Under the pieces are notes generated by a model. It was given only the letters and a program-made list of their open reading frames with translations, made no database searches and had not been told where the DNA came from. Below are positions 17,460 to 26,008 of a DNA stretch of 64,000 bases, piece by piece (the first letter of the stretch is position 1; every line of letters starts with the position of its first letter). Origin of the DNA: Reyranellaceae bacterium (GTDB lineage: Bacteria > Pseudomonadota > Alphaproteobacteria > Reyranellales > Reyranellaceae); contig JALHMM010000011.1 in NCBI GenBank assembly GCA_022844045.1, positions 40,129 through 104,128 of the forward strand, given 5' to 3'. The position numbers and the translations under genes are program-made.

Positions 17460-20285
17460 TCAACCGATATAGTCGACGAACTCGAAGCCGCCCAAGCCGG
17501 CGCCGCGGGCGTTCGGATCCCAGGTGTAGAACTCCTGGATCTGGTGTCCGATCGTGGCGTCGTGGTTCCACAGCGTGATGTCGGCGAACAGCAGCGGGTT
17601 GAAGGTGATCGCGGCGCCGCTGCCGGCAACGCTGACGGTGATGCTGGTGGCCGAGTTGTAGGTGACGTTGACGTTGCCGGTCTGCGCGGCGGTGTCGCTG
17701 TGGTTGCCCAGCACATGGCCGACACTGAGGAGCTCGCCGACATCGGTTTCGCGCACGCCGCTGCCGATGGTGAGCATCTGCGGCGGCGTCGAATTGTCGG
17801 ACGTCTCCCAGAAGGTTCCGAAGATCACCAGGTGGTTGACGGCGCCTTCGCCCAAGACCTCGTTGACGATCGTCGTGCCGTCGCTGCGGCTGAAATAGTA
17901 CCAGTCGGCGCCGGCGCCGCCCTCCAGCGTGTCGCCCGTGCCGGCGCCGCCATAGATGTAATCGTCGCCGGTGCCGCCGTAGACCGTATCGGTGCCCGGG
18001 CCGCTCCAGATCGCATCGTTGCCGCTGCCGCTGTCGATCACGTCGTTGCCGGCGAAGACCGAGATCACGTCGTTGCCGATGCCGCCATAGACCAGGTCGT
18101 TGCTGGTCGTGACACTGAGCGAGTTGCGGCCGCCGAGGTCGAGGATGAAGTCGTCGCCGTCGCCGCCATAAATCGTGTCGTTGCCCATCACGGACGAGGT
18201 CGTCAGACCCCAGTCACCCTGGTCGGACCAGACCACATCGTTGCCGAGACCGCCGTAGGAGATGTCCGAGCCGCCTTGCGACAGCACCGTGTCGTCGCCA
18301 TCGGCGCCATACAGCGTGTCGTTGCCACCTTCGCCGCCGGTGCCGGTGATCGAGTCGTTGAAGTCGTCGCCCCAGATCTGGTCGTTGCCGTCGCCGCCCC
18401 AGATCGTGTCGGCCGTGCCGCCCGTCGCCGCGGCCGCGGTCAAGCCGCCGCCGACCAGCACGTCGTTGCCGGCGCCGGAGATGATGATATCGTTGCCTTC
18501 GAGGCCGGTCACCGTGACGCTGTCGGTGATCGCCGCCTGGCCGATCGTGGTGCCAGCGCTGAAGCTCAAGTTGACGATGTCGGCGGCATTGGAGGCGATG
18601 AAGAGCTCCGCCGACAGGATCCAGTCGAGGTTGGCGTCCTTGCCGGCGCGAATGAACTGCTGCTGCGTGCTCGCCGGCACCAGCGAGGCGTCCACCGTGT
18701 CGAAGCCGCTGCCGCCATAGAGGCGGTCCGTCGTGTCCTGGTGGCCGCTCAGCGTCAGCGTGATGACGCTCGAGGCACCGGTCTCGCCCGTCCAGCCGTA
18801 GAATGTGCCGGTGACCGGGGCGCCGCTGCCTTCGTTGCTGAACAGCATCCTGTCATCGCCGGCGCCGCCGTACAGCGTGTCGGGCAAGCCGCCACCGGCG
18901 ACACCCGTCATGCCGCTCATGAAGTCATTGCCGTCGCCGCCGTAGAGCGTGTCGGCGCCGCCATTGCCGCCCTGGAGCCAGTCGTCGCCCAGGCCGCCAT
19001 ACTCGATGTCGCCGCCGCCCGAGCCGAACATCGTGTCGTTGAAGGTCGAGCCGATATAGCCCGTGATGTTGGTGTAGCTGTCGCCGGCGGCGTCGCCGGT
19101 ATTGTTGGCGACGTTGTCCAGGTCGAGCGTGACGCCGGCGGTCGCGGAGGTATAGACGGCGTAGTTGATGCCGGTGCCGCCATCGAGCGCGTCCGCGCCC
19201 GCGCCGCCATCGAGCAGGTCGTCGCCGGCGTCGCCGAACAGCAGGTCGTCGGCCGCGTCGCCCTGCAGGGCATCGTCGCCGTCACCACCATAAACCGTGT
19301 CGGCGTCGGCCCCGCCGTATCCGGTGTCGGCCCCACCGCCGCCATACATCGTATCGGTGCCGGCATTGCCAAATAGGACATCGGCGCCGTCGGTGGTGCT
19401 GCTGGTCGTGATCGACGCCGAGTTGTCGCCGATAACCAGATCGCTACCGTCGCCGCCGTAGAGTGTGTCGACGTCGCCAGAACCGGCGCCGCCAAAGAGC
19501 GTGTCGCCGCCGCCGGCGCCGAACATGGCGTCGCTGCCGGCGTCGCCGAACAGGATGTCGGCGCCGTCGCTGGCGCCACTGGTTGTCGTGCTCGCCGAAT
19601 CGTCGCCGGCGACGAAATCGGCGCCGTCACCGCCATAGACGGTGTCGACACCCGTGCCGCCGAACAGCGAGTCGACCGCACCGGCGCCGTAAAGAATGTC
19701 GGTGCCGCTGCCGCCGTAGAGGAAATCGGCGCCATCGCTGGCACCGCTCGTGGTGCGGCTGAGGCTGGAATCGCCGGCCAGGACGTCGCTGCCGGCGGCG
19801 CCGTAGACGGTGTCGGAATCGGCGTCGCCGAACACCGTGTCGGCGCCGGAATCGGTCCAGGCAATGTCGTTGCCGATGCCGCCGTAGATCGTGACGGCGC
19901 GGGCCAGCGCGGTGCCGCCGGAAATGCTGGTGAAGGCGAAGACGTCGTTGCCGGCGCCGCCGAACCAGTCCTCGATATGCGCGTTGGTGCTGCCGCGGTT
20001 CCAGCCGGTGCGAGAGGCGCCGTTGGCGGTGGCTTGTGCGCTGGCTTGGAGGGCGAAGTCGTCCCAGATGAACAGGTCGTTGCCGGTAGAGCCGACGACG
20101 GAGTCGTTGGCGCCCGTACCGTTGGGGATGGTGACGTTGTTGACGTTGTAGCCGGCGACGTTGACCGTGTTGGTCGTGGCCGCGCCCGCTTCGTCGTAGC
20201 GTGTCAGGACGACGGTGCCGCTGGCCAGCGTTGCCGTGGTCACGCCGCTGCTGCCACCACCGTTGTTGACGAACGTATACGGCAT
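17460..20285 (-). CDS. large RTX calcium-binding protein (copy B)
   Basis: A 941-residue paralogue of the protein at 13990. The N-terminus (MPYTFVNNGGGSSGV) and the C-terminal 130 residues are nearly superimposable with copy A, as is the central non-repeat module (GWTGETGASSVITLTL, KDANLDWILSAELFIASNAAD). The 31-residue length difference comes mainly from fewer repeats in the first array. It has no signal peptide or enzymatic motif. Its promoter region and the intact cobT lie upstream. It is predicted to be exported by a type I system and to be folded by calcium outside the cell. Copy B is probably the original, because its flank carries the intact cobT. Confidence 0.92.
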   Translation of the reverse strand: MPYTFVNNGGGSSGVTTATLASGTVVLTRYDEAGAATTNTVNVAGYNVNNVTIPNGTGANDSVVGSTGNDLFIWDDFALQASAQATANGASRTGWNRGSTNAHIEDWFGGAGNDVFAFTSISGGTALARAVTIYGGIGNDIAWTDSGADTVFGDADSDTVYGAAGSDVLAGDSSLSRTTSGASDGADFLYGGSGTDILYGAGAVDSLFGGTGVDTVYGGDGADFVAGDDSASTTTSGASDGADILFGDAGSDAMFGAGGGDTLFGGAGSGDVDTLYGGDGSDLVIGDNSASITTSSTTDGADVLFGNAGTDTMYGGGGADTGYGGADADTVYGGDGDDALQGDAADDLLFGDAGDDLLDGGAGADALDGGTGINYAVYTSATAGVTLDLDNVANNTGDAAGDSYTNITGYIGSTFNDTMFGSGGGDIEYGGLGDDWLQGGNGGADTLYGGDGNDFMSGMTGVAGGGLPDTLYGGAGDDRMLFSNEGSGAPVTGTFYGWTGETGASSVITLTLSGHQDTTDRLYGGSGFDTVDASLVPASTQQQFIRAGKDANLDWILSAELFIASNAADIVNLSFSAGTTIGQAAITDSVTVTGLEGNDIIISGAGNDVLVGGGLTAAAATGGTADTIWGGDGNDQIWGDDFNDSITGTGGEGGNDTLYGADGDDTVLSQGGSDISYGGLGNDVVWSDQGDWGLTTSSVMGNDTIYGGDGDDFILDLGGRNSLSVTTSNDLVYGGIGNDVISVFAGNDVIDSGSGNDAIWSGPGTDTVYGGTGDDYIYGGAGTGDTLEGGAGADWYYFSRSDGTTIVNEVLGEGAVNHLVIFGTFWETSDNSTPPQMLTIGSGVRETDVGELLSVGHVLGNHSDTAAQTGNVNVTYNSATSITVSVAGSGAAITFNPLLFADITLWNHDATIGHQIQEFYTWDPNARGAGLGGFEFVDYIG

Positions 20286-20390
20286 GGTCGCCGTCCCTCA
20301 CCAAATCACTTGCCAAAATCGACGGCGGCCCGCGGCAATGAAGACGTCCGCGACAAAGAAAGTCGCAAACGGCGAGCTACCAATCCGGCG

Positions 20391-20419
20391 TATTTATCGA
20401 ATCTCACGATTTTTTTCAA
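20391..20419 (-). promoter_or_regulatory. candidate sigma-70 promoter of RTX copy B
   Basis: On the minus strand TTGAAA (20414-20419) and TAAATA (20391-20396) are 17 bases apart, 106 bases before the ATG. The surrounding 20320-20520 is strikingly AT-rich for this genome. The homologous site upstream of copy A keeps the spacing but not all bases, so both copies may be transcribed at different strengths. Confidence 0.5.
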
Positions 20420-20521
20420 CGAGTATTTACGCTAAATCAATGCTGTAGTGGATTTTTCTGACTATTTGATGGAATATCGATTTTGCAGAAAATATCGCTT
20501 CAAGTCAGGTGAATCAATGAC

Positions 20522-21550
20522 TTAGCCCGCGCTCCGGCGGTCGACGCCAGCGTCGTCGAAGCTCGCCATGCCGTCGAGGCAGGCGCAGGCAGCCTTCAGG
20601 AGCGAGACGGCGAGGGCGGCGCCGGAGGCTTCACCCAGCCGCATGCCGAGATCGAGGAGGGGCTGTTTTCCTAACCGCTGACACAGCGCCCCATGCGCCG
20701 GTTCGGCCGAGCGATGGGCGACGAGGCAATGGTCCAGAGCGGTTGGATTGATGCAGTGCAGCACGGCGGCGGCGGCCGTGCAGGCATAGCCGTCGAGCAG
20801 CACGGGAATGTGGCCCATGCGCGCCGCCAGAATGGCACCGACGATCGCCGCCAGCTCCTCGCCGCCCAACGCGGCGAGCACCGCCAGCGGATCGCCAGAG
20901 GCGGCGCGGTGGCGTTCGACGCCCAGCCGTACCGTCTCCACCTTGCGCGCCAGCGCCGCGCCGGCCACGCCGGTACCCGGTCCGACCCAGTCCGCCGCCT
21001 CGCCGCCGAACAGCGCCAGGCAGAGCGCCGCGGCCGAGGTCGTGTTGCCGATGCCCATCTCGCCCAGGCACAGCACGTCAATGCCGGTCTCGGCGGCCAT
21101 CATGCCGTAAGCCATGGCGCGCGCGCAGCGCGCCTCGTCCATCGCCGGGCCTTGTGTGAAATCGGCCACGGGATTGGCGAGGTCCATCTCATAGACCCTG
21201 AGGTCGCCATCGATCGCCGCGGTCAGCTGGTTCACCGCCGCACCACCGGCGACGAAGTTGCGCACCATCTGCTGGGTGACGCTCGCCGGATAGGCCGACA
21301 CGCCGCGCGCCGCCACCCCATGCGCGCCGGCGAAGACGCAAACCCTCGGGCGCTCGCAGCGCGGCCGCTCGCGGCCCTGCCATGCCGCCAGCCATTCGGC
21401 GATCTCCTCCAACCGGCCGAGCGAACCCGGCGGCTTGGTGAGGTCGGCTTGGCGCAGTCGTACCCTGGTCTGCGCCGCGACATCCGGCCCTGGCATCTGC
21501 GCGATCACGGCGCGCATCTCGGCGAAAGTCGCGGCTGGCGGGGCGGTCAT
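20522..21550 (-). CDS. cobT: nicotinate-nucleotide-dimethylbenzimidazole phosphoribosyltransferase
   Basis: Makes alpha-ribazole phosphate, the lower-ligand precursor of cobalamin, from nicotinate mononucleotide and dimethylbenzimidazole. The product of about 342 residues shows KPPGSLGRLEEIAEWLAAWQ, VFAGAHGVAARGVSAYP, the GEMGIGNTTSAAALCLALFG loop and the C-terminal catalytic-Glu region MRLGEASGAALAVSLLKAAC. ATG 21550 is preferred; an in-frame GTG at 21565 would add five residues. It is divergent from cobS with 58 bases between the starts, so the two promoters overlap. Its 3' end has been copied into the RTX duplication. Confidence 0.95.
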   Translation of the reverse strand: MTAPPAATFAEMRAVIAQMPGPDVAAQTRVRLRQADLTKPPGSLGRLEEIAEWLAAWQGRERPRCERPRVCVFAGAHGVAARGVSAYPASVTQQMVRNFVAGGAAVNQLTAAIDGDLRVYEMDLANPVADFTQGPAMDEARCARAMAYGMMAAETGIDVLCLGEMGIGNTTSAAALCLALFGGEAADWVGPGTGVAGAALARKVETVRLGVERHRAASGDPLAVLAALGGEELAAIVGAILAARMGHIPVLLDGYACTAAAAVLHCINPTALDHCLVAHRSAEPAHGALCQRLGKQPLLDLGMRLGEASGAALAVSLLKAACACLDGMASFDDAGVDRRSAG

Positions 21551-21608
21551 ACGGAAACTTGGCACGGACGTGTCGGAGGGGCGCGGACTGTCCTACAATC
21601 ATCCTGTC

Positions 21609-22418
21609 ATGACCAGCGAAAACCCGGAGCGGCCGGGCACTGTCGAGGAGTGGTTGGCGGCGCTCGGCGAGACCGCGACCTTCTTCACGCGCCTGCCGTT
21701 CAACTTCAGTGGTGCGCCGCGTTTCCGGCTGGCGCAGCGCCTGCCGACCCTGCCGGTGCTGGGCCTCGGCGTCGGGCTGGCGGCCGGCATCGATCTCGCC
21801 ATCGCCCAATGGCTGGGTGCCGGGCCGATCCTCGCCGCCTTTGTCGGCCTGCTGACGGCGCTGGTGATCACCGGCGCGTTGCACGAGGACGGGCTGGCCG
21901 ATACCGCCGATGCGCTGGGACCTGTCGGCGCTTCGGTCGAACGCCGCCTCGAGATTCTGCGCGACAGCCGCATCGGCGCGTTCGGCGCGCTGGCGCTGAT
22001 CTTCTCGGTGGGTGTGCGTGTCGCGGCGCTGGCCCAGCTCGCCGCGCGTGATGCCGGCCTGGCGCTGCTGGCGCTGGTCGCCGCCCATGTGCTCTCGCGC
22101 GCGGCGATCGCCTGGCCTTTGGGCGCGCTCGAGCCGGCGCGCGGCGACGGGCTGGGCGCCGGCGCCGGCCAACCGACGACCAGCGATGTCGGCATCACCC
22201 TGGCGGTCGGCGGCGGCCTATCCGTGCTCATGCTGGTGGGCGTGTCGCCGATATCGGCGGTGATGGCGCCTGCCGCCGCCTTCGCCGTCGCCTGGAGCAT
22301 GGTGAAGCTGGCGCGCGAGCGCTTCGGCGGCTACACGGGCGACGTTCTGGGCGCGACGCAACAGATGGCGGAGATCGCCGCCTTGGTCGTCGTGGCGATG
22401 TGCGTGGGTTGGAGGTAG
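21609..22418 (+). CDS. cobS: adenosylcobinamide-GDP ribazoletransferase (cobalamin synthase)
   Basis: Joins adenosylcobinamide-GDP with alpha-ribazole (phosphate) at the membrane, the last assembly step of cobalamin. The 269-residue product is very hydrophobic, with several membrane segments. It contains the diagnostic ALHEDGLADTADALGP (family HxDGLADTxDA), LEILRDSRIGAFGALAL, and C-terminal RFGGYTGDVLGATQQMAE. The start ATG 21609 leaves a cytoplasmic leader with TRLPF. It is the first gene of a cobS-cobC-cobU unit; only four bases separate it from the next gene. Confidence 0.95.
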   Translation: MTSENPERPGTVEEWLAALGETATFFTRLPFNFSGAPRFRLAQRLPTLPVLGLGVGLAAGIDLAIAQWLGAGPILAAFVGLLTALVITGALHEDGLADTADALGPVGASVERRLEILRDSRIGAFGALALIFSVGVRVAALAQLAARDAGLALLALVAAHVLSRAAIAWPLGALEPARGDGLGAGAGQPTTSDVGITLAVGGGLSVLMLVGVSPISAVMAPAAAFAVAWSMVKLARERFGGYTGDVLGATQQMAEIAALVVVAMCVGWR

Positions 22419-22422
22419 GCGT

Positions 22423-23076
22423 ATGGCGACGGCGGCGAACATCAAGGCACCGGTGACGCGCTGGTGGTGGGTGCGCCACGCCGTGGTGCCCAATCCTGAG
22501 GGGCGCTGCTACGGCCAGAGCGACATGGATTGCGACGTCAGCGACCAGGCGCTGTTCCGCCACCAGGCGGCGCTGCTGCCGCGCGGCGCGGTATGGGTGA
22601 CCAGCGGCCTGCTGCGCGCGATCAAGACCGCCGACACGCTGCGCGCGCATGGCGCCGACGGGCACGAGCCGGTACGCGAGCCGCGCTTCAACGAGCAGCA
22701 TTTCGGGCACTGGCAGGGAAAGACCTACGCCGACATCGCCGCCAATCACGGCGACAACCATCTCTTCTGGCTTGGGCCGCCGACCAACCGTCCGCCCGGC
22801 GGCGAGAGCTTCGTCGATCTGATGGAGCGCGCCAGCTCGGCGATCCTCGAGATCAACGAGACCCACAAGGGCCGCGATATCGTGGCCGTCACGCATGGCG
22901 GCACGATCCGCGCCGCGTTGGCGCTGGCGATGGGTCTGGGCGCCGACGCCGCCGTGCGCTTCGAGGCCGAGAACGTCTCGCTGACCCTGATCGAGCATTA
23001 CGAGCAGGCCGATCCCGATCACGCCTGGCGCATCGTTTTCACCAACCTGCTGCCGCGGCTCGTCGCCGCCGCCTGA
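22423..23076 (+). CDS. cobC: histidine phosphatase family protein, probable alpha-ribazole phosphatase
   Basis: A 217-residue member of the phosphoglycerate-mutase-like phosphatases. The phosphorylated His lies in WWWVRHAVV (the family RHG is RHA here). EQHFGHWQGKTYADI and the second catalytic His in VTHGGTIRAAL follow in the expected order. Between cobS and cobU, the natural role is removing the phosphate from alpha-ribazole 5'-phosphate or adenosylcobalamin phosphate. The family call is firm; the substrate is inferred from position. Confidence 0.85.
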   Translation: MATAANIKAPVTRWWWVRHAVVPNPEGRCYGQSDMDCDVSDQALFRHQAALLPRGAVWVTSGLLRAIKTADTLRAHGADGHEPVREPRFNEQHFGHWQGKTYADIAANHGDNHLFWLGPPTNRPPGGESFVDLMERASSAILEINETHKGRDIVAVTHGGTIRAALALAMGLGADAAVRFEAENVSLTLIEHYEQADPDHAWRIVFTNLLPRLVAAA

Positions 23077-23078
23077 CG

Positions 23079-23585
23079 ATGGCCGCGCGCGTCACGCTCG
23101 TGCTCGGCGGCGCGCGCGCCGGCAAGAGCGGCTATGCGTTGGCGCTGCTGGGCGGCGGACTCTTCGTCGCCACCGCCGAGGCGGGCGATGCCGAGATGGC
23201 CGAGCGCATCGCCGCCCATCGCGCCGAACGCGGCGCCGGCTGGACGACGATCGAGGAACCCTTCGATCTGTCCGGCGTGCTGCGACACCACGCCGAGGAT
23301 TCGCGGCCGATACTCATCGACTGCCTGACGCTCTGGCTGAGCAACCTCATGCATCGCGACCGCGACGTGGGCGATGCGACGGCCACGCTGCTGGCCGCGC
23401 TCGACGAACGCAGGGGCGAGACTGTGCTGGTCACCAACGAGGTTGGCCTGGGCATCGTGCCCGACAACGCGCTGGCCCGGCGTTTTCGCGATGCGCAAGG
23501 CACGCTCAATCGCAGGATCGCCGCGCGCGCCGACCGCGTGGTCTTCATGGCCGCCGGCCTGCCGCTAGCGCTGAAGGGCGCATAG
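23079..23585 (+). CDS. cobU: adenosylcobinamide kinase / adenosylcobinamide-phosphate guanylyltransferase
   Basis: Phosphorylates adenosylcobinamide and transfers GMP to it. The 168-residue protein has the P-loop GGARAGKSGYAL at the N-terminus, the guanylylated-His region IAAHRAERGAGWTTIEEP, LIDCLTLWLSNLM and the conserved VTNEVGLGIVPDNALARRFRD. It starts two bases after the cobC stop, so the three genes are tightly coupled. In many alphaproteobacteria the same enzyme is called cobP. Confidence 0.95.
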   Translation: MAARVTLVLGGARAGKSGYALALLGGGLFVATAEAGDAEMAERIAAHRAERGAGWTTIEEPFDLSGVLRHHAEDSRPILIDCLTLWLSNLMHRDRDVGDATATLLAALDERRGETVLVTNEVGLGIVPDNALARRFRDAQGTLNRRIAARADRVVFMAAGLPLALKGA

Positions 23586-23662
23586 CAATTGACCGCCGCC
23601 TGCCGGATGGCGGGCCGTGCGCGCGCCATGTCACGTCGTCGCCCGGCGAGCAAGGAGCGACG

Positions 23663-24574
23663 ATGAATGCTGCGCGTCTGACCATGGGACCGGTCGAATG
23701 GCTGCTGCTCGTGGCGTTGTCGGTGCTGTGGGGCGGTTCCTTCCTGTTCGGCAAGATCGCGCTCGCCGAGTTGCCGCCCTTCACCGTCGTGCTGGTGCGT
23801 GTTGGACTTGCGGCGGTGGCGCTGTTGCTCGCGGTGGCCGCCACGCGTCAGTCGGTGCCCCGCGCGCGCGCCGTGTGGCTGGCGTTCTTCTCCATGGGAT
23901 TGATCAACAACTTCATTCCCTTCAGCCTGATCATGTGGGGCCAGGTGCGCATCGGCAGCGGACTGGCCTCGATCCTCAACGCCACGACGCCGCTCTGGAC
24001 AGTGGTGGTCGCGCACTGGCTGACCACCGATGAGAAGATGGATGCGCGCAAGCTCGCGGGCGTGCTGATCGGTGTCGCGGGCGTCGCCGTGATGATCGGT
24101 CCGGTAGCGCTTGCCGGGCTGGGCGGCGATATCGCGGCACAGCTCGCCGTGGTCGCCGCGACGCTCTCCTACGCCTTCGCCGGCCTGTATGGGCGGCGCT
24201 TCGCGCGCATGGGCGTGGCGCCGATCGTGGTGGCGGGCGGACAAGTCGGCGCGACCACCATCATGCTGCTGCCCGTGGCCCTGCTGGTCGATATGCCCTG
24301 GACGCTGCCGATGCCGGGGCCGCGCACCTGGGCGGCGTTGGTTGGCCTGGCGCTGCTCAGCACGGCCCTGGCCTATGTGCTCTACTTCCGCATTCTCGCC
24401 AAGGCGGGCGTCACCAACCTGTTGCTGGTGACCTTCCTGATCCCGGTCAGTGGCGTGCTGATGGGGGTGCTGGTGCTCGATGAGATCCTGGAGTGGCGCC
24501 AGGTCGCCGGCATGGCGCTGATCGGGCTGGGGCTCGCGGCGATCGATGGACGTCTCTTGCGGGGCGCGGCCTAG
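23663..24574 (+). CDS. DMT-superfamily permease (EamA domains)
   Basis: A 303-residue inner-membrane protein with two EamA repeats and about ten membrane helices. Typical stretches are ALSVLWGGSFLFGKIAL at the N-terminus and RILAKAGVTNLLLVTFLIPV in the second half, where family members carry an Ala/Gly-rich loop. The start ATG follows AAGGAG by six bases. It is only distantly like the EamA protein at 2047, so it is not a recent duplicate. The substrate is unknown. It lies downstream of cobU with a 77-base gap and may have its own promoter. Confidence 0.87.
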   Translation: MNAARLTMGPVEWLLLVALSVLWGGSFLFGKIALAELPPFTVVLVRVGLAAVALLLAVAATRQSVPRARAVWLAFFSMGLINNFIPFSLIMWGQVRIGSGLASILNATTPLWTVVVAHWLTTDEKMDARKLAGVLIGVAGVAVMIGPVALAGLGGDIAAQLAVVAATLSYAFAGLYGRRFARMGVAPIVVAGGQVGATTIMLLPVALLVDMPWTLPMPGPRTWAALVGLALLSTALAYVLYFRILAKAGVTNLLLVTFLIPVSGVLMGVLVLDEILEWRQVAGMALIGLGLAAIDGRLLRGAA

Positions 24575-24589
24575 CTATACTCGGCCGCG

Positions 24590-25081
24590 ATGAACCTCCT
24601 TGCCAGTGAAACCTTCGTTGTCGTGACGGACCGTCCGATTGTCGAACGTGCCTTCAACGCGTTCTCGGCGGTGGCCGGCGGTTTCACCGCCTGGTTCTGC
24701 CTGCGTGTCTATGTGCCGGGCGGTGGTTGGAGCGATCTGGCGCTGGCGCTTTTCGCGCCGTTCCTCATGGTCTTCGCGGCGGCAGGACTGTGGCGCACGT
24801 TTACCCTGCCGACCACCACCTGCACCGTCGATGGGGCGCGTCGGGTCGTCGAGTTTACGCAGCGTGCGCCGCTCCTGCGGCGACAGGGGCTCTGGCGGTT
24901 CGACGACATCGCCGAGATCCATGCCGACGCGCGGTCGGGTCACGAGTCGTCATGGGGGGCCGTGGCGAGCCTGAGGGACGGTCGACGTGTCGTTCTGATG
25001 CCGCATGCCGGCGCTGATCGCGAAACTGTCGACCGATTCGTGCTCGAAGCCCAACGACTTATGACGTCAGACGGATCTTGA
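24590..25081 (+). CDS. small membrane protein, function unknown
   Basis: A 163-residue protein I do not recognise. Two hydrophobic stretches (about residues 20-60, FNAFSAVAGGFTAWFCL and LALALFAPFLMVFAAAGLW) form a hairpin. After it comes a soluble part with a small beta-type domain (TTTCTVDGARRVVEFTQRAPLL, RFDDIAEIHADARSG). This is the layout of small PH-like membrane proteins, but the match is only visual. It starts 15 bases after the EamA permease and could be cotranscribed. No signal peptide or catalytic residue is visible. Confidence 0.65.
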   Translation: MNLLASETFVVVTDRPIVERAFNAFSAVAGGFTAWFCLRVYVPGGGWSDLALALFAPFLMVFAAAGLWRTFTLPTTTCTVDGARRVVEFTQRAPLLRRQGLWRFDDIAEIHADARSGHESSWGAVASLRDGRRVVLMPHAGADRETVDRFVLEAQRLMTSDGS

Positions 25082-25225
25082 CGACTGCGTGAAGCTGGCC
25101 GGCCGCCGTCACAATTCCGCCCTGCACCCTCGGCATGCTCCGGGCCGCCATTGGTGGTATTGTGGACTTGTCGCGCATAGAGGCGTTCCCCGCGCCCGCG
25201 CGACCAAACCTTAAGGAGCGCGACC

Positions 25226-25921
25226 ATGACGATCCGCACCAATCCCCTGTCACGCCGTGGCGTGATCGCCGGCGGCACGGCCCTGCTGGGCATCGGCGCC
25301 AGCGCCCCGGCACTGGCCGACGCCAAGCGACAGGCTCTGGTCAACGACTCGCTGCGCACGGCGCAGAAGATCATCGAAAGCAAGGAGATGCCCGACGCGC
25401 GCAAGAACATGCCGCAGGCGCGCGCGGTGATGATCATGCCGGCCTTCGCCCAGGCCGCTTTCATCATCGGCGGGGCCGGTGGCCGCGCGGTCATGCTGGC
25501 ACGCGCCGGCCGCGCCGATTGGTCGTCCCCGGCCTTCTATTCGCTGGGCTCGGGCAGCGTCGGCCTGCAGATCGGCGGCCGGGTGCAGGAGATCGTGCTG
25601 ATCATCCTGACCGACAAGGGTCTGAACGCCCTGATGAACGACAAGTTCAAGTTCGGCGCGGAGGCGGGGCTGACCTTCGCCCGCGAAGGCGCCGGCGTCG
25701 CCGGCGCCACGACCACCGCGGCGGGTGCCGACATCGTGTCGTTCTCGACCGCGTCCGGCCTGTTCGCCGGCGGCGCGCTGGAGGGCTCGTTCATCGAGCC
25801 CGATAGCGACTGGAACGCGCTGTATTATGGCCAAGGTGCGTCGCCGCGCGCCATTCTGCTCGACCGGACCTATACCAATCCGGGCGCGAACGCCCTCCGC
25901 CAATATCTTGGCAGCGTGTGA
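25226..25921 (+). CDS. SYLF-domain (Ysc84-like) exported protein
   Basis: A 231-residue protein with a twin-arginine-like leader (SRRGVIAGGTALLGIG, cleavage near ALA-DA) and a Ysc84/SYLF lipid-binding domain. Marks are RAVMIMPAFAQAAFIIGGAGGRAVML, FYSLGSGSVGLQIGGRVQEIVLII and KFKFGAEAGLTFAREG. The domain binds phosphoinositides in eukaryotes; in bacteria the role is unknown but the protein is commonly periplasmic. A clear AAGGAG precedes the ATG by seven bases. The 144 bases upstream hold no gene. Confidence 0.88.
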   Translation: MTIRTNPLSRRGVIAGGTALLGIGASAPALADAKRQALVNDSLRTAQKIIESKEMPDARKNMPQARAVMIMPAFAQAAFIIGGAGGRAVMLARAGRADWSSPAFYSLGSGSVGLQIGGRVQEIVLIILTDKGLNALMNDKFKFGAEAGLTFAREGAGVAGATTTAAGADIVSFSTASGLFAGGALEGSFIEPDSDWNALYYGQGASPRAILLDRTYTNPGANALRQYLGSV

Positions 25922-26008
25922 CAGCTGACGGAAATATTTGGTTACCCACGCGGCGTTGCCCGCGATGCCCGTTGGAGGAGAGTGGAGTCATAGTCCGAGG
26001 GCAGGTCG

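Larger units (their letters stand above)
13974..20800. repeat. tandem duplication: RTX gene + promoter + cobT 3' end
   Basis: Two units lie head-to-tail. Unit A runs from about 13974 to 17400 and unit B from about 17410 to 20800. Both begin with nearly the same 18-base stretch (13974-13991 and 17410-17427, one mismatch). Each then holds an RTX gene, a short AT-rich promoter, and cobT 3' sequence. In unit B the cobT part is the intact gene; in unit A it is a decayed remnant. Within the best-conserved 54 bases, about 46 match by eye. The unit length is about 3.3-3.4 kb. Confidence 0.85.

Noticed and set aside
21551..21608. Possible cobalamin riboswitch between cobT and cobS
   Set aside because: The gap is only 58 bases and shows no B12-box-like sequence.
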